Positions 26,332 through 37,783 of a stretch of 64,000 nucleotides of DNA are shown piece after piece (the stretch's first letter is position 1; the number at the start of each line of letters is the position of its first letter). Location: the NCBI GenBank assembly GCA_016584495.1, contig WAID01000013.1:1426001-1490000 (forward strand), in the 5' to 3' direction. Made by a program: the position numbers and the translations under genes. The stretch is from Celoporthe dispersa (lineage: Eukaryota > Ascomycota > Sordariomycetes > Diaporthales > Cryphonectriaceae). Below the pieces are notes generated by a model. That model was not told the origin of the DNA, did not search any database, and saw only the letters and a program-made list of their open reading frames with translations.

Positions 26332-27542
26332 ATGTTCACCCAGACCTGGGGAGTGGCGTCTAAGAAACGCAGCCGGGACGAGGACGGGGATGGTGACGTC
26401 GCCATAGGAGGCACCGAGGGCTTCACAGAGCACCGCAATGTACGCCTACTGATGGACCTTGTCAATGATGTTGATGATGTGCACCGTCCTTTCTCAGTAC
26501 TGACCTTGTCACCTTCTCACAGAAACGCCTGCAGTCTCTACCCTTCCGCACATCCCCACCTTCCAAGCGACTCTCGTTTCCACCAAGTTTCAACAGCGGC
26601 GCCTTGTCCAACAACAACTTGTTCGGTGCGCCACGGCAGTCCCCCCATACCATCACCCCGGGTGACTCTGACTCTGAGGATGTGAACAACATACAACTAC
26701 ACCAGAAGACAACATTTACCAATCAGGCTTTTGCCTCTCCCACTCTGGTGGTTCCCCGGCCCGTGGATGCTGCTCCTTTCAGTCATGCCCCGGAGATGGT
26801 GGATGGGTACAGGTCTGCCGATGTCGATATGGACATGGATATGGATGGTGCGCCGAACGAAATACGGCCACAAAGCCTCAGCTACCTGGGTCCTGGGCCA
26901 TCACAGCCAGACCCCATGCAGCCCGGAAGTATCACTAGCAGGATGCCCACCCCAATTCACTGCTCATTTGCTGCACAGGTCCGAGGGAACAACTGGAGCG
27001 GAGCAGCAGGGAACATGATGCAGACCGGTCCCTTCAGTCAACCACCCTCCGACCACTCTGTTCCTCGATCTCTAGATCGCAATGCCATGGTCGACTGGGA
27101 CCTGGTTCAGAATCGGCGACTGCCTTCTCCGATTAGCGAGAGCGGAGGGGAGGAGCTCACTTCCCCCGGGATGGTGCTAGACAGCCAGGTCCACCAGGGC
27201 ATGCCTCCGAGAGCAGCGTCTGCCATGGATTTCTCGGCGCCGGCTCGGACACCAAGTGCCCTCAGCACCGTCAGCGACGTGACGGGCAGCTCCAGCTCGG
27301 GCTCGAGCCACTCGGGCAACACCACTAGCATAGACTGCGACGTTGGTGCTCATGCCATGGATGTTGAGCCGGCTGTAGCCCCGTCCCCTAAGAAGGGACA
27401 CACGCGCAGCCGGCACACGCTCAATGGCTGGACGCAAGGTGTGCCGGGCATGAAGAAGACGTTCAGTATAGGATACCGTGCGGATTGCGAAAAGTGCCGA
27501 CAGAAAGTGCCTGGTCATTTCAACCACATCATCGTCTCTTAG
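26332..27542 (+). CDS. Conserved hypothetical protein with C-terminal CxxC motif
   Basis: Two exons, 26332-26439 and 26523-27542, give 375 aa. The 83-nt intron (GTACGC ... CACAG) joins ...EHRN to KRLQSLPFRT with the frame kept. The N-terminus is basic/acidic (KKRSRDEDGDGD), followed by long Ser/Pro-rich, probably disordered sequence. A DMDMDMDG repeat lies in the middle. The protein ends in a dense conserved-looking block, MKKTFSIGYRADCEKCRQK then VPGHFNHIIVS, with a CEKC pair that could bind a metal. I recall this terminal block from other fungal hypotheticals but know no function. The layout fits a nuclear regulatory protein, which is inference. The stop is TAG, and the same frame stays open after it. 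Confidence 0.75.
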
Positions 27543-27710
27543 AAGGGCGTTTCGTACCCGATCGGTCATCCATACTGGGAGAAAGCCCTCGGGCCCGCAA
27601 TCCTAGATGGCAAGCTCGCGTGGAGGGCAAGGCAGAAGCGTCTGGCCCGGGAGACTTCGTACCTGCAGGCACTGGAGCAGTACGACGAGGATTGTGGCGA
27701 TGGTGACAAG

Positions 27711-28250
27711 ATGGACATCGATGGGCCCGCACCTCCGGATGTCCTCATCGAACCCTTTTCTGATGCGTGGTTTGCCGACCTAGACGCATCAATCGACAGC
27801 ATCACCAGAGCATTCGAGGAACTACAACTGGCCAATATCGAGCCGGAGGACCACTGCTACATCGACGATGCAGAACGCGATCTAGCCACTGTTGAGAACG
27901 AGCTCACGGGTTGCCTCACAACCCTGCAGAACGCGAAGTGGAAGTGCCACTTGCGCAAGACTGGTGGCCTCGATCGCGAGGATAGACTTTATGATGTTGA
28001 CGATTACGACATACCATGTGGGCCTATGCCTTTCTTTGTGAAGACACCAGAGAGACTTAAAGGACAATCCCCCCCAGGTACCCCAAGAACGGCCACCGTG
28101 GGCCCGGGGGTCAGCCTGACCCCGGCGGACAGCGTCATGAAGCAGCTGTTCAAGTGGTGGGGACCACCATGTGGGCCAGGCTGCGTTCGGGATTCCAACC
28201 GACTTGAGAAGACCCGGATCATAGAGGTCGACAGGCGGCTCATACATTGA
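27711..28250 (+). CDS. Hypothetical protein downstream of, and in frame with, the previous gene
   Basis: 179 aa from the ATG at 27711. The frame is open from the codon right after the TAG at 27540-27542, giving a further 56 codons (GHPYWEKALGPAILDG, KLAWRARQKRLARETSYLQ) that look coding. The protein is acidic at the N-terminus, has a possible helix (LDASIDSITRAFEELQLAN), and ends in a Cys/Pro/Gly stretch (WWGPPCGPGC). It matches no family I know. It may be a separate gene whose true 5' end I cannot place, or the C-terminal half of the upstream protein if the TAG is read through or is an error. Confidence 0.5.
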   Translation: MDIDGPAPPDVLIEPFSDAWFADLDASIDSITRAFEELQLANIEPEDHCYIDDAERDLATVENELTGCLTTLQNAKWKCHLRKTGGLDREDRLYDVDDYDIPCGPMPFFVKTPERLKGQSPPGTPRTATVGPGVSLTPADSVMKQLFKWWGPPCGPGCVRDSNRLEKTRIIEVDRRLIH

Positions 28251-29643
28251 TGCATGCAGCTGTCGTTGCCGCCAAAACGAGAACTTGAGTTTGTGCCCTT
28301 CTTTGTCATTCTTTTCGGTTTTCATATTAGAAGGGACTCAGCGGGCGTAGGTTGATGGCGTTCACGGTCAGTGGGACAGATTCTTATTTTGACTGAAAGG
28401 AAGAGGATAAAGCTGTATTGTGTACGGGAAGAATCGCCCTACCGTCACTTGGTTATGTCTTTTACTTTAATAGCATGCACTCCAGCGCAGCGACGTTCAC
28501 ATTCATTTAGCAAGGATACCAGTATGAGTAAATACCCAGGCAGATCTCGGTTGTTCCAAAGTCAGTACTTCCTACTCTATGGAAATAAAATATAGACACA
28601 GCGTCTCTTGGATTGTGACGGCAAATAGTACTGTCACGGTCAGCACCTAATTCCTCGTCCATCAAGCTTGTGCGGAGCGAAAGTCCAGGTCCTAGTGTGT
28701 ATAAGTATTATATACACTATACAGAACTCTGAGCCCCCAAGAGATAAAGGAAGAGACAGGGGTTTTTTTATTTGGGTGGAGAGGAGGGAGGAGGAGAGCG
28801 GAGAGACTAATAAGATGAAGCATCTACAAGCCCTGCGTGGGTATCGTGATTACCACCCATAAATGCCCATGGCCCCTTCATAAAGGACTCTCCTTTACAA
28901 TGCAGGAAGACCGGCACCTCCAAAGTATTAGTCCATCTAAATGATACTAGCCACCAGAAGAGCACTGCCGGGCAGGTATCTCGTTGTTCTCACTGGAGGT
29001 GTTTCTGCAAGAGATCCCAGAATTAGTCGAAGGTGCTCCAGGTATCCACAAAGGACTAATTGTGCCTCCTCGCTTGACGAGTGGGTGGACCTCACGGTCA
29101 TCACGGAGAATAATATGGAAGGAATACTTCTGCTATAAGCGAGGGTTTTGTGGACTCAAGAATGTCGATGACTTTTTATGCAGAATGCTACACATTTGAG
29201 GAGGGTCAGTATTTTATGTATTTGGTTTTGTTGCACTGGCTGTTAGAATTAAAACCTTCTTAACGTGGGTCTGGCCATTTATTCTCTTGTATATTCTTGA
29301 GATTTTGAGCGTCACCAAGAAAAAGTTGGAAGTGGATTTGGCATATAAGTAGTAGGCATTGCTTAACGCGGTTAACAAGATCTCCAGGGCTGTGCTGCTG
29401 AGTCCCATGCTTTGCATTTGAGTAAATGGACCACATTATATAGGTTGTGAAGACCTCATTAACAGGACGGAGAGCCCAAGGTAGGACTGATGGTAAATTA
29501 TCCAAGAAGTTTCGCTTCATATCAACTTTTCATCCCAATTTCCACTCGCCCGTTCTGAATCCCAGACAGAAAAACCCCCCTTCATGTGTCAATTATCTCA
29601 TGACAAGATACATGTAGCCTCTGATGCATAAATAATCACCCCC
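28251..29643. other. AT-rich convergent intergenic region
   Basis: No gene is supported. The sequence is AT-richer than its surroundings, with several AATAAA-like sites, as expected for two facing 3' ends. Confidence 0.45.
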
Positions 29644-31471
29644 TCACAGCTCGAGCTCGCTGTTGTCTACCTTGGCCACATCTGCCGCATCAAAGTTGCG
29701 GACGAAGTCATAGTAGAACCGTACTAGTTCCATGTGGACGGTCATGTTGACCTTCTCATCGATAGTGTGTATGTTATCGCTGCCGCCTTGACGAGTTGGT
29801 GACCAGCGGTAAACATTGCGGGTGAAATCTGCATTCAAGATAATCAGATACCGCACACAAATTAAAAAAAAAAAAAGACTTACCGAGGTAATGCCTCGTG
29901 TCGGTATTGCCTGTCATCAACTCCCCAACGGGGACAACCTTGCCGCCGTCAAACGCAAAAGAATGCTGGATGGTGCCGGAGAAGACATCCCACACGTCGT
30001 CATCGCTCGACGGACTCACGGGTGCGGCCTGTGTCTTTTGGCTCGCGGAAAGGACCAGCGTGGCGTTGTAGTCGACATCGTACAGCACTCCGGCCTCACC
30101 CTCCATCACCCGCAGGTCATGCTCGGCGCCCGCCTCTTCCGCATACGCAGCATACTCCTCATCCTGCTCAAAGGGCCTGATGGTGACGCCGTACTTGTGC
30201 GCCACAGGCGTGATGTACTTGACGATATTGTGCATAATCTTGCCGATACTATCCTGCGGCGCGACGCGGTAGTTGACACCGAGGGTGACGACCTCGGGCA
30301 TGGCGTTGATCTTCTGGCCGCCGCCGATGTAGTCGACGGCCTGGCTCGTCTGCAGCCTGTAGTGCGTGCTGCGGTCCTGGGACGCCAGCTGCTCGGCCAG
30401 GGCCTCGAGGTCACCCTCGCGCAGCAGCCTGGTGACCTCGGGCTCCGCGTCCGGGCTGTACCTGGCCTGGCAGAGGTAGTGGTTGTAGATGGGCGAGTTC
30501 CTAATGAGCTCGGGCCGGTAGGGGTTGCTCTCGAGGGCGACGACCATCTCGCTCACGATGCCGATGCCGGTGTGCGGGAAGGGGGTGGAGGAGTGGCCGC
30601 CCTGGACGTGCAGGGTGAACCAGATGTCGACGTGGCCCTTCTCCATGACGGCAGGGAGGGCGTAGAGCACGCTGCCGATCTGCTGGAGGCCCATGCCGCC
30701 CTCGTCGAGAACAACGGCGAGCGAGTCCTCGCCCAGGGTGTCGCGCAGGTGGGTAGCGATGTGGCCGGCGCCCTTGGCACCGCTGCACTCCTCGTCGAAG
30801 CCGAAGGCGAGCAGGACGGTGCGGCGGGGGTGGAAGCCGGGCTGGGCGAGCAGGGTCTCGACGGCGGAGAGGAGGGCGGTCATGCTGTTCTTGTCGTCGG
30901 AGGCGCCGCGGCCCCAGAGCCAGGTGCCGTCGAAGTAGGCGTCGAAAGGCGGGTGGGTCCAGGTCGAAGCGTCGGCGACGGGCACGACGTCCTGGTGGGC
31001 GGCGAGCATGAGCGGCTTCAGGGACGGGTCGGAGCCCGGCAGGGTGTAGATGAGGCCGAAGGTGTTGATCTTCTGACGGGTGAAGCGCTGGTGCACCAGC
31101 GGGAAGGTCTTGGCCAGGACATGGTGGAACTCGTGGTACGGCGCCCACCTCGGGTCTGTGTCGAAGGGTCCCAGGTCGTCGTAGCAGACCGTGGGCACCC
31201 GGACGAGGGCCGAGTGGCGTTCGACCTGCCTCGCGAGGGCCTCCTCGGAGGTGAAGAGGGAGGTGGCCGAAGGGAGGCCGTCGCCTGAGGGATCCAGGGC
31301 TGAGGGTAGATCACAGGTGAAGTCCTTGGCCGAGGAGAAGGAGGAGGAGGAGACGTCATGACCTCCTGCTCCTCCAAAGAGGAAGCGCTGGCCGTCGCCG
31401 GCGCCATTGTGGTGGTGGACGGAAGCGGCCAGCGCAAGAGGCGCACCGGCGATGAGCCTGGCGAAATGCAT
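29644..31471 (-). CDS. M20-family carboxypeptidase S-like metallopeptidase
   Basis: Two exons, 29884-31471 and 29644-29828, with a 55-nt intron (GTAAGT, T-rich, ending TGCAG), give 590 aa. Vacuolar carboxypeptidase S and relatives remove C-terminal residues from short peptides using two Zn ions. The ligand motifs are intact: AAHQDVV (His159), GRGASDDKN (Asp at about 192-193), FGFDEECSG (catalytic and bridging Glu at about 227-228), VVLDEGG, and the late NTDTRHY motif spanning up to the splice. The dimerisation-domain motif VQGGHSSTP is also present. The N-terminus (MHFARLIAGAPLALAAS) is a signal peptide or anchor, consistent with secretion or vacuolar delivery. Splicing joins HYLG to DFTRNVYRWSP, the normal family C-terminal sequence. 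Confidence 0.93.
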
Positions 31472-33702
31472 CGTGTATCATAAATCGGAACAGCGCGAGA
31501 GAGAGAAAGAGAGAGAGAGCTAATGTCACCAGAGATAGGCTGCCCGAGTTCTCTTACTTGAGAGAAGCTGACCCAAACATCACCCACCTGACTGACGATA
31601 CCTTTTTTTTTTTTTTTGTTGTCTCACAGAGCCGTGCAAAGTTCGGTCTGTAGATCTATGCATCGAACATAGTATGACGTCCTCCGAAAGAGGACCTGCG
31701 ATAGGCACGGCGGGGTAGCCACTGATAAGCCCCAGCTCGCCATCCTCCCAATACGTTAACGCGACGTTTTTTTTTTTTTTTGAGGAGTTTGCCAGCAACG
31801 GTGATGATCAGCACCAATTGACACCTCAGACTGCAGAGGACCTCATTCATCGGCTTGGGACCCAAAGTTCCAAAGGTTGGATCTCCACATTTGCCGCTCG
31901 GCATGTCTGCACTGCAGCCGGTCCTCGGCAGAGATGGGTTGATTGATTTGATTGTCAAAATTCAATATCGCCGGCCCGGCTGAGTGCAGGTGGCCCAGTT
32001 TGGATATAGTGGTTAATACTAGGCTTCCAAGAATGAACCTCTTTTTTTTTATTTTTTTTTTATTCTGAGAATGTTTCCTTGGTTGTACAGAGAGCGAGAG
32101 GTAGTCGGACTATATACTTTGGTACCTGCCGACCCAGCGTAACAGGCTGCCAAGGTCAGGGATGGGTGGTCCTGTTGTCTTGCTTATATTGCACGCCAAG
32201 GTCAATCTGATGAGTTCTTTTTTATTTTTAAAATTCTTTTCTCTTGGCCCCCTCCCCCCTCCAACTTAGACGTCCTTCTTTTTTTTCTCTCTCCTTTTTT
32301 TTTCTTTCCTTGTTGCTGCCTTTTCTTCTGTGCTGCCTGCCTTCCAGCGGGCACAACAGGCTTGTTCCATCAGCAGCCATGACCCCACTGAATTCGGTAC
32401 TCGATAGGGCTGGGCTGTTCTGGCCTGTGCTCATGTGGACCCAGTAGGACGGTACTGACAAGGGGGTTTCCGACCGTCCTATGTACATTTATACCTACTT
32501 ATTACTTTATTGTGTATGCTTACTTGGTCCGTCAACCAACTGGCTTAGACCTCTTGACCTCAACTCTTCAACTTTTTGTACTAGCTTCCCCGAACACACG
32601 AAAACTGAGAACAGGAATCGCCCACAGATTCATGTCCCACCCCCTGCACCTGTCATGCAACACACACACACACACACACCTCTACGCTTATCCCAGTTCC
32701 ACCTATTGGGTTCTTGATTTCACCCTCTAGTCAATCTTTTCCAAGGCGCTTCCTCGAGGCACTATCCATGCAGCTAAAACCATGGCTTCCCCCCTCCACG
32801 GACGCCACCCCCAAGTCCAGAAGGGGCTACTGGGGGGCTGGACTAGGTAGTGGTGGGAGCATTTCCCCTATCGCGCAAACCCCCGTGAGCGCCACAGATC
32901 GCTAGGGAAGGCACCATCCATTGATGAGTTCCAGTACCTCATTTCCTCTGCTTTGGGGGTCGGAAGGAGGGGGTTACTACCGCTGAGGTGGCTGCCAAGG
33001 TGCTTGACGGAGTCGCCAAGAACAGCAGGAGCAAGGGCATGGGCTTGGGCGTCATAACCCGGGTCCCCCGTCCTATCTTGTTCCCATCTTCCCTCTTGAT
33101 GGGATGGATGGACGGATGGTTCTCGCTAGGCCTGTCTGATCATTACTAGGTAATAATAATGAGAACGGGTGGGAGCTTCAGCATCTCTCCGTCTCCTCGT
33201 GCCTCCTCCCACCTCCTCCCACCCCTGACCTCCTACCGTCCGTCTCCTAAGGAAAAGAAGGGAAAAAAGAGGAATAAGGAAAAAAATAAGATGCCCTCTT
33301 ACGGTCTCTCTCATTCTTGACAAGCCTGTCTTTGTTGTGACCATGTCGATCCCATCGATACTGGTGATCATCTAGCGACATCTACCACCCGAGATAGGAT
33401 ATCTCTGTTGTGTGATCCCCCCTCCCCCAATTCACCACCCACCCTGCAGAGGCGTGGATTGGCCACTGCAACCGTCACAATTACCGTCAGGCCGGCCATC
33501 ACACAACATCTCGAGGCACCAGTGACACCCACTACGGTCGCCTGTGTCCCATCTCCCCAGATACGACGGGGACTCTCAGCCTTGCCAGCTCTGACGCTGC
33601 CGTCTTTCCATCAGGACGTGGTTGGCCCGCCCTCTGGCTGGAGTATCTAACCCTTCGTCCTGGGCTCGAATAAAAACTTACCGTGCGGTGGTCGTCGGCA
33701 TG
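31472..33702. other. Intergenic region rich in homopolymers and simple repeats
   Basis: No gene is supported. It holds T runs at about 31602-31616, 31767-31781 and 32041-32060, a T/C-rich tract near 32277-32310, and a CA dinucleotide repeat at about 32661-32680. It contains the divergent promoters of the peptidase and the glycosyltransferase. Confidence 0.5.
32661..32680. repeat. CA dinucleotide microsatellite
   Basis: About ten CA units in noncoding DNA upstream of the CAP10-type gene. No other role is visible. Confidence 0.8.
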
Positions 33703-35664
33703 CCTGAGATGCATTCAGCGCTTCAGTCGCCTTTGACCCTCACAGCCCCCGTCTGGGCCAATTTCCCCGGCCGCCGACGTCGACTCACATCCGCCCCCGC
33801 CCTCACACGCTTCTGCGCCGTCGCCGGCGTCCTGACACTCCTCTTTACGTCCTTCCTCCTATCTCAGTCTTCCGAGAGCGCAAGGACACTCATACCCCCG
33901 GCACTATCTTCTGCCTTCCGCAAGACTGCCTCCGAGGCCCAGCTTGTCGAGATCTTTGCAAACGCCACCAGCGAGTACGGGCCCCACCCCATCGACGAGC
34001 TGATCGCCGACGCGCGCCGCAAGCAGGATGCCCTGCTCAAGCTGAGGTCCACTGACCTGCGGAGCGCGGCAGCACGGTATCGCGTGAGAAGGGGACGTCA
34101 TCCTCCGCCTGGCTTCGACAAGTGGTTCGCGTATGCGCTCAGGCATGACGCTGTCATCGTCGAGTCCTTCTTCGACAGGATATACAAGGATCTGCTCCCG
34201 TTTTGGGCCATGGACTCGTGGCAGACGGCCAAGAGGGCTGCCGACTGGGAGCATGTTGTGCGCGTGAGGGGCGGCAAGGCCAAACCGGTCGGCGATGTCA
34301 CGGGCAAGGTGCCCTGGCTGCAGCTGTGGACGGACCTGGTCGCCGAGTGCGCCGAGTTCCTGCCCGACGTGGACATGCCCATCAACTACATGGACGAGTC
34401 GCGGCTCCTGGTGCCGTGGGAGGACATTGACCAGATGGTAGAGAACGCGAGGATGTGGCGGAAGATCACGCCGGTGGATGATGTCGTCAGGGAGTGGCAC
34501 GGCCTCAGGTCCTTACATGGCGACTCCACCGCCGAGAGCCAGCGGCCGTATGAGCCAGTATGGCTCACAGACACCGAACGAATCTGGGACTACACGGCGG
34601 CCACATGCCCGCCTGATTCGCCAGGTCGCAACGTCTCAGCGCTTGCGGACTTCTCCATGCCACCTGCGTTTCCCCAGAACTGGGATCCTGACTTTAGCGA
34701 GGACGGCTACGTCAAGAACCACACCGCCGCGATGGACCCGTGCTACCAACCGCACCTCAGAGGCCTGCACTCCACCTTCATCGAGCCCATCAGCATGAGG
34801 ACGACGCAGGAGCTGATCCCGCTCTTCGGGGGCTCCAAGCTGTCTAGGAATAACGAGATACTGATCCCTGGTGCCATGTACCTGACGGCGGATTCACTGT
34901 ACAGCGGGGGGAGCTGGCACGGGCCGTCGTGGGACAAGAAGACCGCCTCGGTGACGTGGCGCGGTGTGGCGTCTGGAGGCAGGCACAAGGAGACCAACTG
35001 GAGACATTTCCAACGGCTGCGTCTGATCGAAATGCTGAACGGCACCACCGTCCAGAACCTGGAGGAGAATGGCGTACCGGCCATGACTTTCCAGATGCCA
35101 CCCGCTGACCAGTACGATTTTCTCCGCCGCTTCGAAGGCGAGGTGGGTGGATGGCTCTCGGAGACCGCCGATGCGGGCTTCACGGAGCTTCTCTGCTTCC
35201 CACGCGATGGCAACTGCTCGTATCTCTCAGAGTACTACCACGAGCTTGCTCCCAAGCCGATGGATAAGCAGTTCGTCAACAAGTTCATGCCTGATGTGGA
35301 TGGCAACTCCTTCAGCGCCCGGTACCGCGGGCTGCTGCTCAGCACGTCGCTCCCGATCAAGGCCACGATTTATGCTGAATGGCACGACGACCGGCTGCAA
35401 CCGTGGCTACACTTCGCCCCGATGGACAACACCCTCCAGGATCTCTATGGGATTCTCGACTACTTCATGCGCGACGGCAAGGGCGATGCTGCGGCCAGGT
35501 TGATCGCTGAGACCGGCAAGAGATGGAGCGAAATGGTGCTCAGGCGGGAGGACACTGTCCTGTACGTGTGGCGGTTGCTGCTCGAGTTTGCCCGGGTCTG
35601 CGATGAGAACCGTGACAGGCTGGGCTGGGTGGACGACCTGACCATGATGGGCGAGCATCGATGA
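33703..35664 (+). CDS. CAP10-type glycosyltransferase (GT90), type II membrane protein
   Basis: A single-exon frame of 653 aa from the ATG at 33703 (MPEMHSALQS). The frame extends upstream to 33622 only by a TTG. After a short cytosolic tail comes one transmembrane anchor (FCAVAGVLTLLFTSFLL, about residues 45-62) and a stem with N-glycosylation sites. The catalytic part is the Glyco_transf_90/CAP10 domain: PPGFDKWFAYA near 130, then DPCYQPHLRGLHSTFIEP, the KTASVTWRGVASGGRH block, RHFQRLRLIEML, YRGLLLSTSLPIKATIYAEW and the tail motif LHFAPMDNTLQDLYGILDYF. Relatives act in the Golgi on glucuronoxylomannan, xylosylation or O-glycosylation. The donor sugar cannot be assigned here. Confidence 0.9.
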   Translation, partial: PEMHSALQSPLTLTAPVWANFPGRRRRLTSAPALTRFCAVAGVLTLLFTSFLLSQSSESARTLIPPALSSAFRKTASEAQLVEIFANATSEYGPHPIDELIADARRKQDALLKLRSTDLRSAAARYRVRRGRHPPPGFDKWFAYALRHDAVIVESFFDRIYKDLLPFWAMDSWQTAKRAADWEHVVRVRGGKAKPVGDVTGKVPWLQLWTDLVAECAEFLPDVDMPINYMDESRLLVPWEDIDQMVENARMWRKITPVDDVVREWHGLRSLHGDSTAESQRPYEPVWLTDTERIWDYTAATCPPDSPGRNVSALADFSMPPAFPQNWDPDFSEDGYVKNHTAAMDPCYQPHLRGLHSTFIEPISMRTTQELIPLFGGSKLSRNNEILIPGAMYLTADSLYSGGSWHGPSWDKKTASVTWRGVASGGRHKETNWRHFQRLRLIEMLNGTTVQNLEENGVPAMTFQMPPADQYDFLRRFEGEVGGWLSETADAGFTELLCFPRDGNCSYLSEYYHELAPKPMDKQFVNKFMPDVDGNSFSARYRGLLLSTSLPIKATIYAEWHDDRLQPWLHFAPMDNTLQDLYGILDYFMRDGKGDAAARLIAETGKRWSEMVLRREDTVLYVWRLLLEFARVCDENRDRLGWVDDLTMMGEHR

Positions 35665-36602
35665 CCAGTGCTGTAGCATCACACCATTTACGGCGTTTCT
35701 GTCTGAACTCGGCGGCATATTTTCGCGGGCGTGGGCGTGGATCATCTTTTGACGGAGTCTGGAGTCGAACTTTCTAATCAAGCATCTCGAGGAAACTGGT
35801 GAAAGGCGCTTGCTTGATCGGCGTGTTGCATATGGCTGCATGCAGGGAGATTTTACAAGTCTGTCCAGACAACTCACTAGGACAGTCATTTCGAGCTCAT
35901 CGGGGGCGGAAACAAGATACCCAAGGGCTGAGAGGAGTTGGAGGGTAACACAGGAGTAGTGAGGTGGGTATGACTTGGGCACGGGGGCAACTACCTCGTC
36001 TTAATTAGCATAAATTCAAGATGCATTTGATATTGTGGATTGAGAACATGTCACGCTCGTAACCCATGTACATAGTATGTGGGTGGACAGACGCCCTCAC
36101 AGGAGAGGCTTGTCGTAGTCAAAGCGGGCAATCGTGTACACATGATATCTGCTGCGATTATTCACTTGTGTCGCAAGGCCAGTCGTCAAAGATGGATTTC
36201 TATTTAGAATAGTCATAGGCATGCTTGCTGAGACGGGTTTCAGGGACGAAGTATTACTCGGTGAAACAATTGGCCTGCCCGGAACTCTGCACATAAGAAA
36301 AGGGCAGGGAGTTGAATTCTTTGCGCCGACGGGCAGCTGGAGCAATCCAGCTGGCGCCAGCTGGCCCCGGGTGGGCTGTGGGTTAGAGAAATTTCAAGAG
36401 CGCAGGGACCCGCGGCTGCTGATTTCGAGCCAGGAAAAGCGGGTCCACAGCCAATCAGCAAGATCGGCAAGGTCTAGCGCACACCAGCACCACTTTCAAA
36501 ATTCTCAACACCAACCTGCAACAACCACCCGGTAGGTTCGCTTTTGACGATACAACAACTTGCCTTCACACACGACCAGTCGTTGATCGCACCACAGACA
36601 AA
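35665..36602. other. Intergenic region with eL13 promoter
   Basis: No gene is supported. The right end is the eL13 promoter and leader (C/A-rich from about 36478). Confidence 0.45.
36451..36455 (+). promoter_or_regulatory. CCAAT box of the eL13 promoter
   Basis: CCAAT lies about 150 bases before the eL13 ATG, followed by CA-rich sequence. This is the usual site for HAP/CBF binding. Short motif, so only suggestive. Confidence 0.35.
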
Positions 36603-37783
36603 ATGGTAAGGAACCCCCGACTCCCCAAATCAGACTCCCACGGTCGTCGAGATGACATTGCTGACCCTGATTTTTTCTCTTTTCATCTATAGGCGATCAA
36701 GCACAACCAGACCATCGTCAAGAACCGTTAGTTCTAACCCGCCTGCCCGTCCCCCCCTGCGGCATCGATTGCGATTTTCTACGACGACAGACGGCTCGAT
36801 GAAGGGAGACACTTGGCGACAGAGATACTGACTGGATTCGATCTCAGACTTCCGCAAGGACTGGCAGCGTCGGGTTCGATGCCACTTCGACCAGGTACGC
36901 AGACGATTGATGAAACCCCACAGCCGTGACGATGATCTGGATGAACGAATAGAAAGAGGAGAACGTCTCGAGAGCAGGATATTCGGATTGACCCCCCGGT
37001 GGAATTGTTTACAGAGTTGGGATCTGACCTTGTTTTTCTCTGCCTGCAATATAGCCCGGCAAGAAGGCCTCGAGACGCAACGCCCGCAAGGCTAAGGCTG
37101 CTGCCGTCGCCCCCGTCCCATCGACAAGCTCCGACCTGTTGTGCGATGCCCTACCGTCAAGTACAACCGCCGTGTCCGTGCCGGCCGTGGTTTCACCCTG
37201 GCTGAGCTGAAGGTACATTAACCCCCCCTTGAATTCCAAGAAGTGACCGTGCATCAATCTCCTAGGAGATGTTTTCCCTCGATCCACCATACGACACCAT
37301 GGGAAATCTGCGGTGGTCGTTTGCGAAGAAGAAGAAACCCCCCTTCAGAAACTTCCCCAGGCTCTAACGAGAATTTACAGGCCGCTGGTATCCCCCGCCT
37401 CTACGCCCCCACGATCGGTATCTCTGTGGACGCCCGCCGCCAGAACCTGTCCGAGGAGTCCCTCGCCGCCAACGTGGAGCGCCTCAAGGCCTACACCGCC
37501 CGCCTGATCCTGTTCCCCAAGAAGAGCAACAAGCCCAAGAAGGGCGACTCCTCCAAGGAGGACCTCAAGGCCGTCGAGAGCGCTGTCGCCTCCACCGGTG
37601 CCGCTTTCCCCATTGTCCACGCCGACACGACCATCAAGACGATCAAGACCTCCGAGATGCCCAAGGCCATCGAGGGTGGCGCTACCGCAAGCTGCGTGTC
37701 GAGCGCGCCAACAAGCGCAACGAGGGCGCGCGCGAGAAGAGGCCAGGGAGCGGGCCGAGGAGGAGAAGGCCAAGCAAAAATAA
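36603..37783 (+). CDS. Cytosolic 60S ribosomal protein eL13 (three frame slips)
   Basis: Five exons: 36603-36605 (only the ATG), 36693-36726, 36848-36894, 37055-37212 and 37381-37783. All splice sites are canonical. The protein reads [19 protein letters not shown], then [20 protein letters not shown], the [18 protein letters not shown] block, [20 protein letters not shown] and [19 protein letters not shown], ending in EEEKAKQK. It is about 215 aa, normal for fungal eL13, an essential structural protein of the large subunit. As given, the frame breaks three times, each time by one missing base: at 37110-37114 (C run), 37681-37686 and 37741-37745. Conservation on both sides of each break argues for sequence error, not decay. 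Confidence 0.95.

Noticed and set aside
29816..31288. 490-codon plus-strand frame antisense to the carboxypeptidase
   Set aside because: A shadow of the GC-rich coding strand; its Val/Gly/Asp/Arg-rich content mirrors the real gene.
33622..33702. 27-residue N-terminal extension of the CAP10-type protein
   Set aside because: It begins with TTG, not ATG, and looks like leader sequence. The ATG at 33703 is preferred.
36895..37054. Possible C/D-box snoRNA in eL13 intron 3 (TGATGA at 36908-36913, CTGA at 37024-37027)
   Set aside because: No terminal stem pairs the boxes, the first base of the C box is wrong, and no guide could be checked. Short motifs like these occur by chance.
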